DNA from: Branchiostoma floridae
Lineage: Eukaryota > Chordata > Leptocardii > Amphioxiformes > Branchiostomatidae
Assembly (NCBI RefSeq): GCF_000003815.2
Contig: NC_049980.1
Coordinates: 2,884,740-2,948,739, forward strand
Length of the DNA stretch: 64,000 nt
Direction: 5' to 3'
The notes under the pieces: generated by a model
Databases searched by the model: none
What the model saw: only the letters and a program-made list of their open reading frames with translations
What the model was told of the DNA's origin: nothing
Position numbers and translations under genes: made by a program
Shown here: positions 53,250-62,921 of the stretch, one piece after another
Layout: every line of letters begins with the position of its first letter
Numbering within the stretch: the stretch's first letter is position 1

Positions 53250-54893
53250 AGAGAACCGTCATCATAGGGAAGCGTCCCATGGCGGGATACCGTTTCCAAT
53301 GTAAATCGGGCCATTGAGAGCTCAAAATTAGATTTTACGTTCAAAATTAGGTTTTAGAACTACAAGACATTGTTGAGCCTGTTCACTATGCATCATCTTG
53401 GACATGGTAAATGTGCACTGATACACTACTGATGCACTAATGAATTTTACATTAATTAATGAATTATTCAGTTTCATCTGGACATTTCCGCCAAAGATTT
53501 ACACACCTGCAAATCAATCATCTAGATGGATCATTCATTATTGAAAAGGACTAATGGACAATAAAGGGCGGGAACACAAGGGAACTTTTAATGTTTTAGT
53601 ACAACCAAAAATTACCAAGAATCCCAAAGTGGACTAGACTGTTTTCCCTGTAGCCGTTTGTCAAACAAAATTAGGCCCTATAGTATTGTGTGTGAGTAGA
53701 AAATAAAAAATAAAACTAGAGTTCAACAAACCAATTAACATCTATTACCATAATACCGGCACGTTTACTGCGAGTTCACAAAATTAGGACCTTATTTGCA
53801 TAATCAACAAAAAGCACAATTGAAACACCGGTTGTAAAGATTTAAATCATTTGGCGAAGGTATGGGTTCGTGGAACTCTAGTTGCCAAATGGAAAGCTAT
53901 CAATCATTGACTCTCCCCACAGGGAAATATATTACTAATAGGGAAATCAATGCCTGATTAGTGTAGTTAATGTAAAATTCTTTTCTTTAGATTTAATCAA
54001 AATTTTGATGTAATTACTAGTTGATAACATCATTTACTTCATCACCTTATATTTCTGTCCTTTTACAAATGTATAGAATTTAAATAGTGCTACCAGGATG
54101 CAATACTGTCATGAGCAGGCATAACAATTTTGCATCACAAAATCCATCCAGACAGGTGAATTGTTCTCTGAATACCTTCCAGAGAAGATATGAATAATTC
54201 ATTGCCTTGCCTGCAGGGTCCAATAAAGCAATAATGATGATGATAACGGCAGGGAATGGAGTAATAATGTGTGCATGTTCTCAACAAAAGGAAGAATGTC
54301 CCAGTGAGCTCCCATGAGAGTACAGAAGAGAAATGGAATTTCCAGGCACATGAAACATTGGTGCTAAATTTTTGCTTCCATAAATTTTAGATTGAATGTG
54401 GACCCAATGAAATTCACTAGTCTGAGATGAATTTTTGCCTTTTGCCTTTTTGTCTTTTTTCCTCATGAGGTCACACAAATCTTATTAATTGATTCTCATA
54501 TTTTTCAGGGAAAAAAGGAGGGACAGAGTAAAAGAACTTGTCAAACCTGCCCAAAGTGACCGTCTTGGACACAAAGAGGATCATCTCAATACAGAGCTAA
54601 ATTCCTGTAACTTGTGTTACTAAGTGAATTGCAGAGATTCGCACGTGTGAAACTTTCCCCGGTGATGAAATATGCATGATCATGAGTGCATTAGAATTTT
54701 CATCATCTGAAGGCTGAGGCAGGAACGGTGATGGTTAACCTATACAGGTCACAATAAACATTCCAATGTCTTCACTTCAAGACGTCACGCGGACGCCAGT
54801 TGGGTGCACACATACTTTTGACATGAACTGTGTGGGCGGGTTACACATCACTATTATTTTATAGAAGTTTCTCCATAAGAAATTAAGTTACAT
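53250..54893. other. Right flank, no gene
   Basis: GGCGAAGGTATGGGTTCGTGGAACTCTAG at about 53844 is a solo end of the octamer-rich repeat. A decayed GGTCACACAAATCTTATTAA end lies at 54469. Otherwise unassigned. Confidence 0.45.
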
Positions 54894-55499
54894 TACCGTA
54901 TATTCTCGAATAAAGTGCGCACCCCAATTAAAGTACGCACCCCTGATTTTGGACAAGTCTTAGACAGATCTTTGGGACTGAAAGGTAAAATGGAAAAACT
55001 CAAATAAAGTACGCACCCCTTCTCCACCAATTTTGAACAGACCTTTAACTGGGTAAATTCAAATTTATGATGTTTTCCCCAGGTCATTTTGCATGAAATA
55101 ACCTGCATTTACACTGTCATTGTCTCTATGAACTTGTGAATTGCCTACTGCAAATTATAAAAATCACTGAGAACTGGTAGAAGAAATCAGGAAAAACCAG
55201 TTGTACAAGTCAAAGTCACTAACTCAAAAGGATTGTATGCAAATGCCAATCTTATGTAAATCATGTTCAGACAATTTCTTTGTTTCATGTTTAGACAACT
55301 ACAAGACAACAATAATGTGCATGTTTTGAAACATTACTAGAAGTGTAGCTCCACCTTGCTTTATTTTAGGCTTTTTTTACCATTTCTCTGTGCAGTGACC
55401 TCAAATAAAGTACGCACCCCAACTTTGGCAACAACTTGTAGCACCTTTTCAATTTTGAAAAGTTAAAAAAGTGCGTACTTTATTCGAGAATATACGGTA
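54894..55499. mobile_element. TA-flanked MITE with CCGTATATTCTCGAATAAAG ends
   Basis: The left end CCGTATATTCTCGAATAAAG and the right end CTTTATTCGAGAATATACGG are exact inverses, bounded by TA. AAAGTRCGCACCCC is repeated four times inside. TA duplication and this terminus suggest a Tc1/mariner-pogo relative (inference). Confidence 0.7.
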
Positions 55500-55526
55500 T
55501 TCACATTTTACTACGAGTAACAATAA

Positions 55527-56235
55527 GGCCCGGTTTAGACACAAAGCTCTTTAACCGACCTGTGTCGGTTAACCGTCATATGACGCTTAACCGACACGTG
55601 ACGGTTCTCTTTAGACACACCGGTGCGGGCGTGCGGAAGCGTTGCAGGCCGCCCATGGCTCAGGATACTAGTATTGCGCGCGAATAAAAATGGCGCATAT
55701 TTTCGTCTTGCAACAGTTTATACCTAAATACCCTTTATGATTTGAATGTTTACTACCCGCATTTTCCTTCGTATGAGACGCAACAAATAGGGCGAGGCAC
55801 ATGTACAGAGCAGACGGGCAATACCCAGGCTTGAACTGAGCTTCTGTCCTCGCCGCACTGGTGCATGGTAGCGCAATCCGGGCACATAAATAGGGTCATA
55901 AGAGGGCACCAAAGCAGTCACCGATGGCAGGCCATTCCACTTGGAAAATTCGACACCTTTCAATGTCTCAAACGATTAGAATGAGGAAAAACATGTTTCC
56001 ATTGATACCGGGACGGGCTTGTTAGCATATCATTAGCATATGATCCACGACCTTCTACTACCGTCACCGGTGACGATTACTCTTCACACATGAGAGAAAC
56101 CGGCACAGGCCCCCCACTGAACCGACCCAAACCGACCCAGAAGCAGGTCCGGAGGTGGCTCAGGTCGGTTCGCGGAAATACCGCCATACGCCCCTAATTT
56201 CCTCTTTAGACCCGTGGCAATTAAGCGTCATATGA
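55527..56235. mobile_element. Harbinger-like element, left end clear
   Basis: TAA then GGCCCGGTTTAGACACAAAG. The ACCGACACGTGACGGTTCTC block recurs in inverted, diverged form near 56150-56235 (CTCTTTAGACCCGT, AAGCGTCATATGAC). An interior ATG at 55690 opens MAHIFVLQQFIPKYPL, then stops. The right end is not exact. Confidence 0.45.
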
Positions 56236-56239
56236 CAAC

Positions 56240-56410
56240 AACTTTCTTATGGGGTCAAGGCGAACTATATTGACATATAAATCCTAGGGGGTCCGGGGGC
56301 ATGCTCCCCCGGGAAGATTTTGAAATCTTGACTATCTGAACCGATCTTTCCTAACTTTTGATGGACAAAATTTGCTGGCAGACTAAGCTAAGTTTAACAA
56401 CCTTTCTAGT
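56240..56410. repeat. Dispersed repeat fragment (TTTGCTGGCAGACTA family)
   Basis: AAATTTGCTGGCAGACTAAG resembles AAACTTTGCTGGTAGACTATG at 57806 and the modules at 31480-31960. Confidence 0.4.
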
Positions 56411-56414
56411 ATTT

Positions 56415-57636
56415 ACCTTTGCCAGAATGGCTAAGGTTATGTTTTGGGCGTGTTTGTGTGTCTATGTGTGTGTCTGGGTGTCAACAGCATAACTCGAGAA
56501 GCCTTGGATGGATCCTGATGATATTTGGTAGGTGGGTAGGGGTCGGGAAAACAAAGGTCAAGTTCGATAATGGGCCCCCTAGCGGCTTGCTAAGGTACTG
56601 CAGCAGAAACTCAATTTTTTATATCTCGTGTTCTGGACATGCTGTGGTCATGATTTTTGAGTGGTAGATAGCCCTCGAGGGAGAGAGTAAATGCTGTGAG
56701 TTTGGGCCCCCTAACGGCTTTTTTGGAACTGCAGGCGCCGGTTTCCTATCAAACTTTGGACGAGAATAACTCTACAACGTGTTGACGGATCGTCATGATT
56801 TTTGGTATGTAGATAGAATGAGTGATGACTTACATAATGGTACACTAATTATGCAAATCAACAGCAAATTTGCATAATTAATGAGGAAAATTTATAAATC
56901 CACTGCATTCCATGATAGGGCTTTCAAACTTGTCACATATGTAGCTGGGAAGGAGAGAAATGTCGATAGATATCAATTATGCTCATTTGCATAATTAATG
57001 AGAAAATATGAACATGTTGACGGATAATCATGTTTCTTGGTATGTAGGTAGCGAAAGTGAAGACCTACATAATGAGATACCAATTATGCAAATCAACAGC
57101 TAATTCGCATAATTAATGAGGATATTTTATAAATTCACTACTTTCCATGATAGGACTTTATAACCTGTCACATATTTATCATGCAAATGATGATCTCATT
57201 TGCATAATTAATGAGAAAATATGAAAGTGTTGATGGATCGTCATGATTTTGGCATGTAGATGTAGCCTAAGTGAAGACTTATATAATGTGATACTTATTA
57301 TGCAAATTAACAGCTAATTTGCATAATTGATTAGGAAAAGTTCATACATCCACTGCATTCCATTATAGTTCTTTCATCAAAGTTGTCACATATGTAACTG
57401 AGAATGAGGGAAGAGAGTAAGAGGATCATCATGATTTTTGGTATGCTGATAGCTTAAGTAATGCCTGATACAATTTGATATCAATCAATTGTAACTTGGG
57501 ATCTAATTTACATAATCAATGCCGAAACTTTATAAACCAACTCCATATAACTATAAAGAAAATGAAATGAGTAACGCATTTGTCTACAGACATCATTCTA
57601 CATAGCAAACCTGGTTTATTTGGCAAAGGTATGTGT
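56415..57636 (+). repeat. Octamer-rich dispersed repeat, longest copy
   Basis: Starts ACCTTTGCCAGAATGGC and ends TTTGGCAAAGGTATG plus TGTTCGTGGAACTCTAG. After a 0.4 kb head there are about four tandem units of roughly 200 bp, each with ATTATGCAAAT and ATTTGCATAATTAATGAG. No ORF of note. Confidence 0.7.
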
Positions 57637-57689
57637 TCGTGGAACTCTAGTTAGCTAATATTATTGACGGCAAAAATGCCCCTCTATCG

Positions 57690-58090
57690 TATTTTTACGA
57701 TTTCGAGCGCCCAAAGCACGAGCCGTCACCACGCAAGGCAGGTCTGGAGAAATGTTGAAATTTGGACCCTCTGAAACAGGATTTTCTGCACTTTGAGGGA
57801 TAAACTTTGCTGGTAGACTATGCTAAATGTGATGACATTTCTGTCAGAGGAAAAGAATTTTTGATGGCGCGAGCGCGGGAGGCGCAATCCATCCCTAGGG
57901 ACGTCCAGAGAAAAATTGAAATCTTGACCACCAGAAACTTCATTTCCTGCATTTCAGGGGCACATTTTGTTTGTATTTTTAAGGCCCGTAAGGCAAATTT
58001 TTTTTCAATGGCCCTCCCAAGGCTCAAAAAATTTTGGCCCTTCCCCCAGTGCACCAGCCCTCCCCCCAGTAAATACCGTCAAGTCCCTTA
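57690..58090 (-). repeat. Copies of the GGCGCTC/TTTGCTGG repeat family
   Basis: Two modules: ACAGGATTTTCTGCACTTTG and CTTCATTTCCTGCATTTCAG, each followed by related text. The modules at 31500-31800 are the closest match. Confidence 0.4.
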
Positions 58091-58472
58091 ATAAGCATAA
58101 TTAATGCAGGCTCATAAGCTGCAAGAGTTTGTGATACTATTATACTACTAGTACCACTGTACTGTGGTACTATCATTCTTCTTTGCGCAGTGTTTTTAAG
58201 GACAAGTTGGAATCCCAAACAGACGCAGGACTCCTTGCATGATGCTAGATTGAGGGGCTGAGAAGTTCGCCACCTCTGCCACAGGGTAATGTGTGGTGGT
58301 ATCTTTTCAGATGTCGTACGTTGCGAAGAATAACTCAATAGTTTTGAGGGCCATGCATATGGTCATGATAAGTTTGCTCGTCAACTTGCACAGAAGGTGT
58401 CAAACTTGTGCAAGTTTTTCAATCATTGTTTTGGGGCTTTACTAACTTCAACACATACCCTGACTTTGTAGT

Positions 58473-59361
58473 TAACATGCATTGGCATAATACCGGTCAT
58501 AAGCCTTATACCGGTCGATTAAAAATAGTGGAACTTAAAGAGATCTACACATGCAACAATAGTTATTTCTGAGGTATGCACACTTCAGACATCTAGGTGT
58601 CCAATACATAATTTACAAAGCATCGATAACAATGCATTCGAAGACAACAAGGCCAAAAGTTTTCAGGTCATTTTCGGGGCAGGCGAGCTCGTCGTGGGAC
58701 AAACACACTGTCACGTTCATCGCCAGATTTGTAGATAATAATCACATGTGCTCACGGCACAAGACGAGCATGATTCAACAGCAATCTTGAATTTCTTTTG
58801 GTGACCTACAACTCATGTAAAAGTGTGAGGAACCGTTGCATAATAGCCCGGATCTACGGCTGAATGGGTCAAATTGAACGTACGCCGCCATTTTCCCGCC
58901 ATTTTTAATGCTACGGCCAGCAGTAAAGTTTTACATCATAGCGGTTGTGACGGACCAAAATTAAATGAAAATTCTTGTCAGTATACGCCCATTTTCTCAT
59001 GACTTTTTGTACGCTCATGCAGGTTTTTGTTTTGTGCAACTACTAACAGGAAAGAAAGGAACAACAGAGGATGAATAAAGGTACATAGCTGCAGTTAATT
59101 GTGCCGTGTTTCGTTCGACCGATATAGTGCACCCCCTTCCAACCACGCGCCCGTTCTCCGTGCAATTCCGCGGTGTGTTCCAATTACGATATTATGTTTT
59201 TAGCAGGACCAGAGAGACAAAATAATTTACACAGAAGAAGTGGCAAAGGTAAGCTGTAACAGCAACATGTAACTGAAGAAAATGATGCGTTGATCATTTG
59301 CCAAATTAGCATTGCTTGAGAAATTGCAGTAAACCGACCGGTATTATGCCAATGGATGTTA
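58473..59361 (+). mobile_element. 0.89 kb MITE with TAACATSCATTGGCATAATA ends
   Basis: The left end TAACATGCATTGGCATAATA with ACCGGTC and the right end GACCGGTATTATGCC with AATGGATGTTA are inverted with one mismatch. The interior is nearly the same as 49487-50299 in reverse. No protein recognised. Confidence 0.7.
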
Positions 59362-59422
59362 CAACAAGGTCTAGTTTATAACTAGCCGTATTTCTCATGT
59401 GCAGGCATTAATGCATTTCTCC

Positions 59423-59460
59423 ACTCACTCACTCACTCACTATCCATTGCTTGATTTTGG
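59423..59460 (-). mobile_element. LINE 3' tail, (GAGT)n
   Basis: CACTCACTCACTCACTATCC followed by ATTGCTTGATT is nearly the same as the 3' end at 41727-41760. Extremely truncated second insertion of the same LINE. Confidence 0.5.
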
Positions 59461-59499
59461 ACAGTTTGATATCTTTCTCTTTGCCGTACAACAATGATT

Positions 59500-59772
59500 T
59501 TAAAAACCTGTCTGCATTTGGACCCCTATCGGAGAATGGACCCCTCCCGTTACTACTAGTATGTTATCATACACATTCAGAAGCAAAGCTGGATTTCTTG
59601 GGAGAGACAGGAATTTCACTACCAAAGGATATAGTAGCCTCCATAGCAGGCTCTGTATGGACTTTTTTGGCACTTTTGCTGGCCATTTCTTTTTGTACTG
59701 GGTCGCTGATTGCTGGCCTCTCTCATAGCCGTCCATTTTAGAGCCTGCATTTTTTCGGCGGTACAAAGTCAT
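59500..59772 (-). CDS. Small ORF, N-terminus shared with the divergent ORF at 60162
   Basis: Begins MTLYRRKNAGSKMDGYERGQ then QSATQYKKKWPAKVPKK; the rest differs from its partner. It lies in the left arm of an inverted repeat (59636-59802 against 60147-60303). I do not recognise the protein. It is basic and probably belongs to a repeat element. Confidence 0.3.
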   Translation of the reverse strand: MTLYRRKNAGSKMDGYERGQQSATQYKKKWPAKVPKKSIQSLLWRLLYPLVVKFLSLPRNPALLLNVYDNILVVTGGVHSPIGVQMQTGF

Positions 59773-59853
59773 ATTATAAAACGATTAGCCATTCATCTGC
59801 CCTATTAACACATACGTTAGGAATAATTCACAACTCCGTGAGAGGCAATTCGC

Positions 59854-59988
59854 ATGTCGGCTGCAAGCATTTTACAACTCGGGCCCGAGCTTGGCCGTCC
59901 TTCAGATGGGGAAACCCCCATATGTCACGCGCTACGCGCTACGCCGGAGCAAAGGCGTCGGACATACCGAAAGAACGTCGAACTGGTA
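59854..59988 (+). CDS. Possible short first exon with perfect donor
   Basis: MSAASILQLGPELGRPSDGE then TPICHALRATPEQRRRTYRK and NVEL, followed by GTAAGT. It lies in the unique spacer between the two inverted-repeat arms. No family recognised and no downstream exon found; it may be chance. Confidence 0.25.
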
Positions 59989-60161
59989 AGTTTCACTTCT
60001 GTGTTTTTAAAAAGCAGTTTGACCCCGAAACCGTTAGAGAATTGTCGGGTCAGTGCACACGGGGCGTGACAGCGCACTGTCCACGTCCGGCAGTTTATTA
60101 GCAGTCCATGGCAGGCAGGGAATTCGCACCTCCTTGTTAATCGCCCTAACCGTTTTACAAT

Positions 60162-60509
60162 ATGACTTTGTACCGCCGAAAAAATTCAGGCTCTAAAATG
60201 GACAGCTATGAGAGAGGCCAGCAATCAGCGACCCAGTACAAAAAGAAATGGCCAGCAAAAGTGCCAAAAAAAGTCCATAGAGATCCTGCTATGGAGGCTA
60301 GGGATATAGAGGCACATGGTTGTGTTGATACCTTGTTTATCAGTTTTCAACAAACATTTGCAATCTCACCCCATTGGAAAAGTTTGTTTAAAACTGATAA
60401 ACAAGGCATCAACACAACAATGTGCCTCTCCCTTGGTAGTAAAATACCAAGATATAACAATGAGTGCATAAAAAATGGATGCTACTACTATTATGCTGCT
60501 TGGCCTTAG
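60162..60509 (+). CDS. Small ORF, divergent twin of the one at 59772
   Basis: 115 codons. MTLYRRKNSGSKMDSYERGQ, then QSATQYKKKWPAKVPKK, matching the minus-strand ORF at 59772 except for two residues in the first 37. From about codon 50 it runs through a 120 bp hairpin (60309-60428), so its C-terminal half is probably not native. Function unknown. Confidence 0.3.
   Translation: MTLYRRKNSGSKMDSYERGQQSATQYKKKWPAKVPKKVHRDPAMEARDIEAHGCVDTLFISFQQTFAISPHWKSLFKTDKQGINTTMCLSLGSKIPRYNNECIKNGCYYYYAAWP
60309..60428. repeat. 120 bp foldback hairpin
   Basis: Arms of about 47 bp: GAGGCACATGGTTGTGTTGA.. and ..TCAACACAACAATGTGCCTC, with TTGTTTATCAGTTTT against AAAACTGATAAACAA inside. Inserted in the ORF at 60162. 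Confidence 0.8.
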
Positions 60510-60585
60510 TTTTGTCAAAGGTTTACTTTTCAGCAAACTGTGAACACTGATTCAAACAATTCTATATTGGAAAATGTGTGTAGTA

Positions 60586-60858
60586 CCAAGGAGCTTTTAT
60601 CAACAGGAGAGAGTAATATGTAATTTGCCGCCCGCCGTGCTCCATTGTTTCGCCCCGCTAAATCCCGTAGCAATCCATTGTTTACTGCCCAGCGCGGTGC
60701 GTCTTTAACCAGATGTTTGTAGCACTGTTTGGCAGCTTTTCTATGTTAATGAGCCAAGCCGTGACGTCAGAGCCCTGGCTTCACCCCGAAGCCTGGTCGG
60801 CAAACGAACATGGGAACAAAGAAAAGTAATCTCTCTCCTCTTGATAAAAGCTCCTTGG
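60586..60858. mobile_element. 273 bp MITE with 5 bp TAGTA duplication
   Basis: CCAAGGAGCTTTTATCAACA at the left and the inverse TTGATAAAAGCTCCTTGG at the right, extending over GGAGAGAG. Flanks TAGTA (60581-60585 and 60859-60863). Confidence 0.7.
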
Positions 60859-60902
60859 TAGTACTAGTACCCATAGTATCATGTCTAATTACATCTATAG
60901 CT

Positions 60903-61798
60903 TAACAGAGTTCCACGACTGCATGCCATTGCTAAATGATTTTATCTTTACAACTGGTGTATAAATTGTGTTTGTCATCTATTATGCAAATAAGTCATTT
61001 GCATACATTCTATTAATCAATCATCACCTGCACCCAAATAAATGCACACAATCTGTTCAGAAAGAAGGCTTCAAATACATTTCATTATCTATGCAAATTA
61101 CGTCCTCATTTGCATAATTAATGTTCAATGATGTTCACCTGTACATATCTTCCAAATGCCACAAGAAATCCCAGTCATTTACCACAGTTAGACTATATTT
61201 TCTCAATAGTTATGCAAATTAGATCTTTATCTATTATGCATAATATTCATCTATCATCATCCTTATGTCTCAGTTGCAAAAATCACATGTTGAAATAATC
61301 CTATAATAAAACAGCCGGTTTACACATTTTCCTTTTTTTCGATTCTTGCAATAATAGGAAGCATCATTTGTGCTACATACAATGTATCTACATGCTAAAA
61401 ATCATGACGATCCGTCAACCCCTTCTTGAGTTATTCCCTTTCAAAGTCTGACCCTTAACGGGTCCCTGCAGTTCCAAAACAAGCCGCTGGAGGGCCCAAA
61501 CCGACATGGTACACCACATACTCTTGGCATAATGAGTCGTCTACCACTCAAAAATCATAGCCGCAGCATGTCCAGAAATCGAGATATAAAACCCCGAAGT
61601 TCCACTGCAGTACCGTAACAGGATGCTAGGAGGTCCAAAATCGTTTTCAGGTATTACCAAGACCTACCAATATACCAAATATCAATACAATCTATCTACA
61701 TGTAAGCGTTCTCGAGTTATGCTGGCCTTCTACAGACATACAAAAATTACAACATACAAACGTTACCCAAAACATAACCTTCTTGGCAAAGGTAATCA
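60903..61798 (-). repeat. Octamer-rich dispersed repeat, inverted copy
   Basis: Starts (on the minus strand) at TTACCTTTGCCAAGAAGG near 61795 and ends with the GAGTTCCACGA block at 60908. It contains inverted ATTTGCATAATTAATG and AAAATCATGACGATCCGTCA blocks. Confidence 0.6.
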
Positions 61799-62049
61799 TA
61801 TCATGGGGCCCCATTTTTCTGATTATTCTCTTTGTAGTATACATTTTTCGACATACGTCATGATCATGTGTACTTCATTAACTTTTCCCGCACCCAAAAC
61901 CCCCACCCCTCCTTTTTCTCCTTACTGCAAAAGTCACATGTATGTCATTTCGGCCAGAAGACCATCATATAACGTTAGCCTTATCTGTGACATCCAAACA
62001 TCTACTAAAATCTTGCATTTTATATTCTGCTATCTTTTCTGATACACGT

Positions 62050-62120
62050 GTGTTCTTTCCGCCCGCCTCAACGAAGCCTGATATGCGGCGAGGATGAGTG
62101 AGTGAGTGAGTGAGTGAGTG
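62050..62120 (+). mobile_element. LINE 3' end with (GAGT)n tail, plus strand
   Basis: CGCCCGCCTCAACGAAGCCTGA then ATGCGGCGAGGATGAGTGAG. It encodes ARLNEA-stop just before a GAGT run, a common 3' end of non-LTR elements. Only the last tens of bases remain. Confidence 0.4.
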
Positions 62121-62184
62121 TTCTTTCCATAAAGAGTTAATTCCATCTTACTTATTCTAAGGCCTTGCTATCATTGACCAATTA

Positions 62185-62918
62185 GGCCCCGTTCATGATG
62201 CAAAAAATGAAACGGTTCTATCGGTTAGGCCTGGAAATCCGACAGCAAACGACAGGAAACGGTTTGCATTTTGCGTTCACGATGCAAACTTGCAAACCGT
62301 TTCAGTTCCTTGAAAAGGCAAGGTAATGCGACCTCTGACCCCTGGGGTTGTTGTGATCTTGCCCAAACTTGTACTTCTGTGTCAGATTATTGGTCTTTGA
62401 TCGTAATTGAACCAATGTCTTACTGAATTCGAAGCTGGGTTCTGTTATGACCTTGGAAATGCCTCTGAAAACATTGTGGTCCCGATATATGCCATACTAT
62501 GACATTTCCACTGGATCTCCTGACACATTCCCCTTGCGATATCAGGACTGCTAGCTCCTCAGTCGACCAGGAGGCGGCCCGATTATAGAAACGAATCGTA
62601 CGATTGAAAACGCGGCCAAAACACCCGAATGACAGGTTAAAAATTGTACTTTTCCCCCCGTGGCGCCACCAAATATGAACGCACATGCCCGGATGTAAAA
62701 CGGATTGCGCCGCTTTTGCGTTCATGATGCAAATTCGCAATTCCGGATAAGGAAGAAATCGTTTCAATACTACCTCGCGAGGAGGTTCCGAACAAACCGT
62801 TTCCTATCGCTTCAGATCCGTTTCGGACCGTCCATGATGACAAAACTTATCCGTTTCAGCTGGCCTAACCGATAGTAACCGATAGAACCGTTTCATTTTT
62901 TGCATCATGAACGGGGCC
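62185..62918. mobile_element. Harbinger-like MITE, 734 bp, with Myb/SANT remnant
   Basis: Ends GGCCCCGTTCATGATGCAAA and its inverse, about 43 bp matching. TTA on both sides (62182-62184, 62919-62921). The interior minus strand encodes AASWSTEELAVLISQGE at 62528-62578. A one-ended relative lies at 39807. Confidence 0.8.
62528..62590 (-). pseudogene. Truncated Myb/SANT-like helix inside MITE
   Basis: YNRAASWSTEELAVLISQGE: W-S-x-E-E-x-x-x-L-I matches helix 1 of Myb/SANT-like domains; the following helices are absent. Same kind of stub as at 52735. Confidence 0.35.
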
Positions 62919-62921
62919 TTA

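Noticed and set aside
49487-59361. One 10 kb transposon with 0.8 kb terminal inverted repeats
   Set aside because: The right-hand copy has its own pair of terminal repeats within 0.9 kb and the left copy is truncated, so they are two insertions.
59636-60303. Bidirectional promoter of two host genes
   Set aside because: The shared N-termini lie in an inverted repeat and no further exons or known domain follow; a repeat element is likelier.
61623-62042. 139-codon plus-strand ORF
   Set aside because: The first part overlaps the inverted octamer repeat and the rest has no domain or splice context; an open frame by chance.
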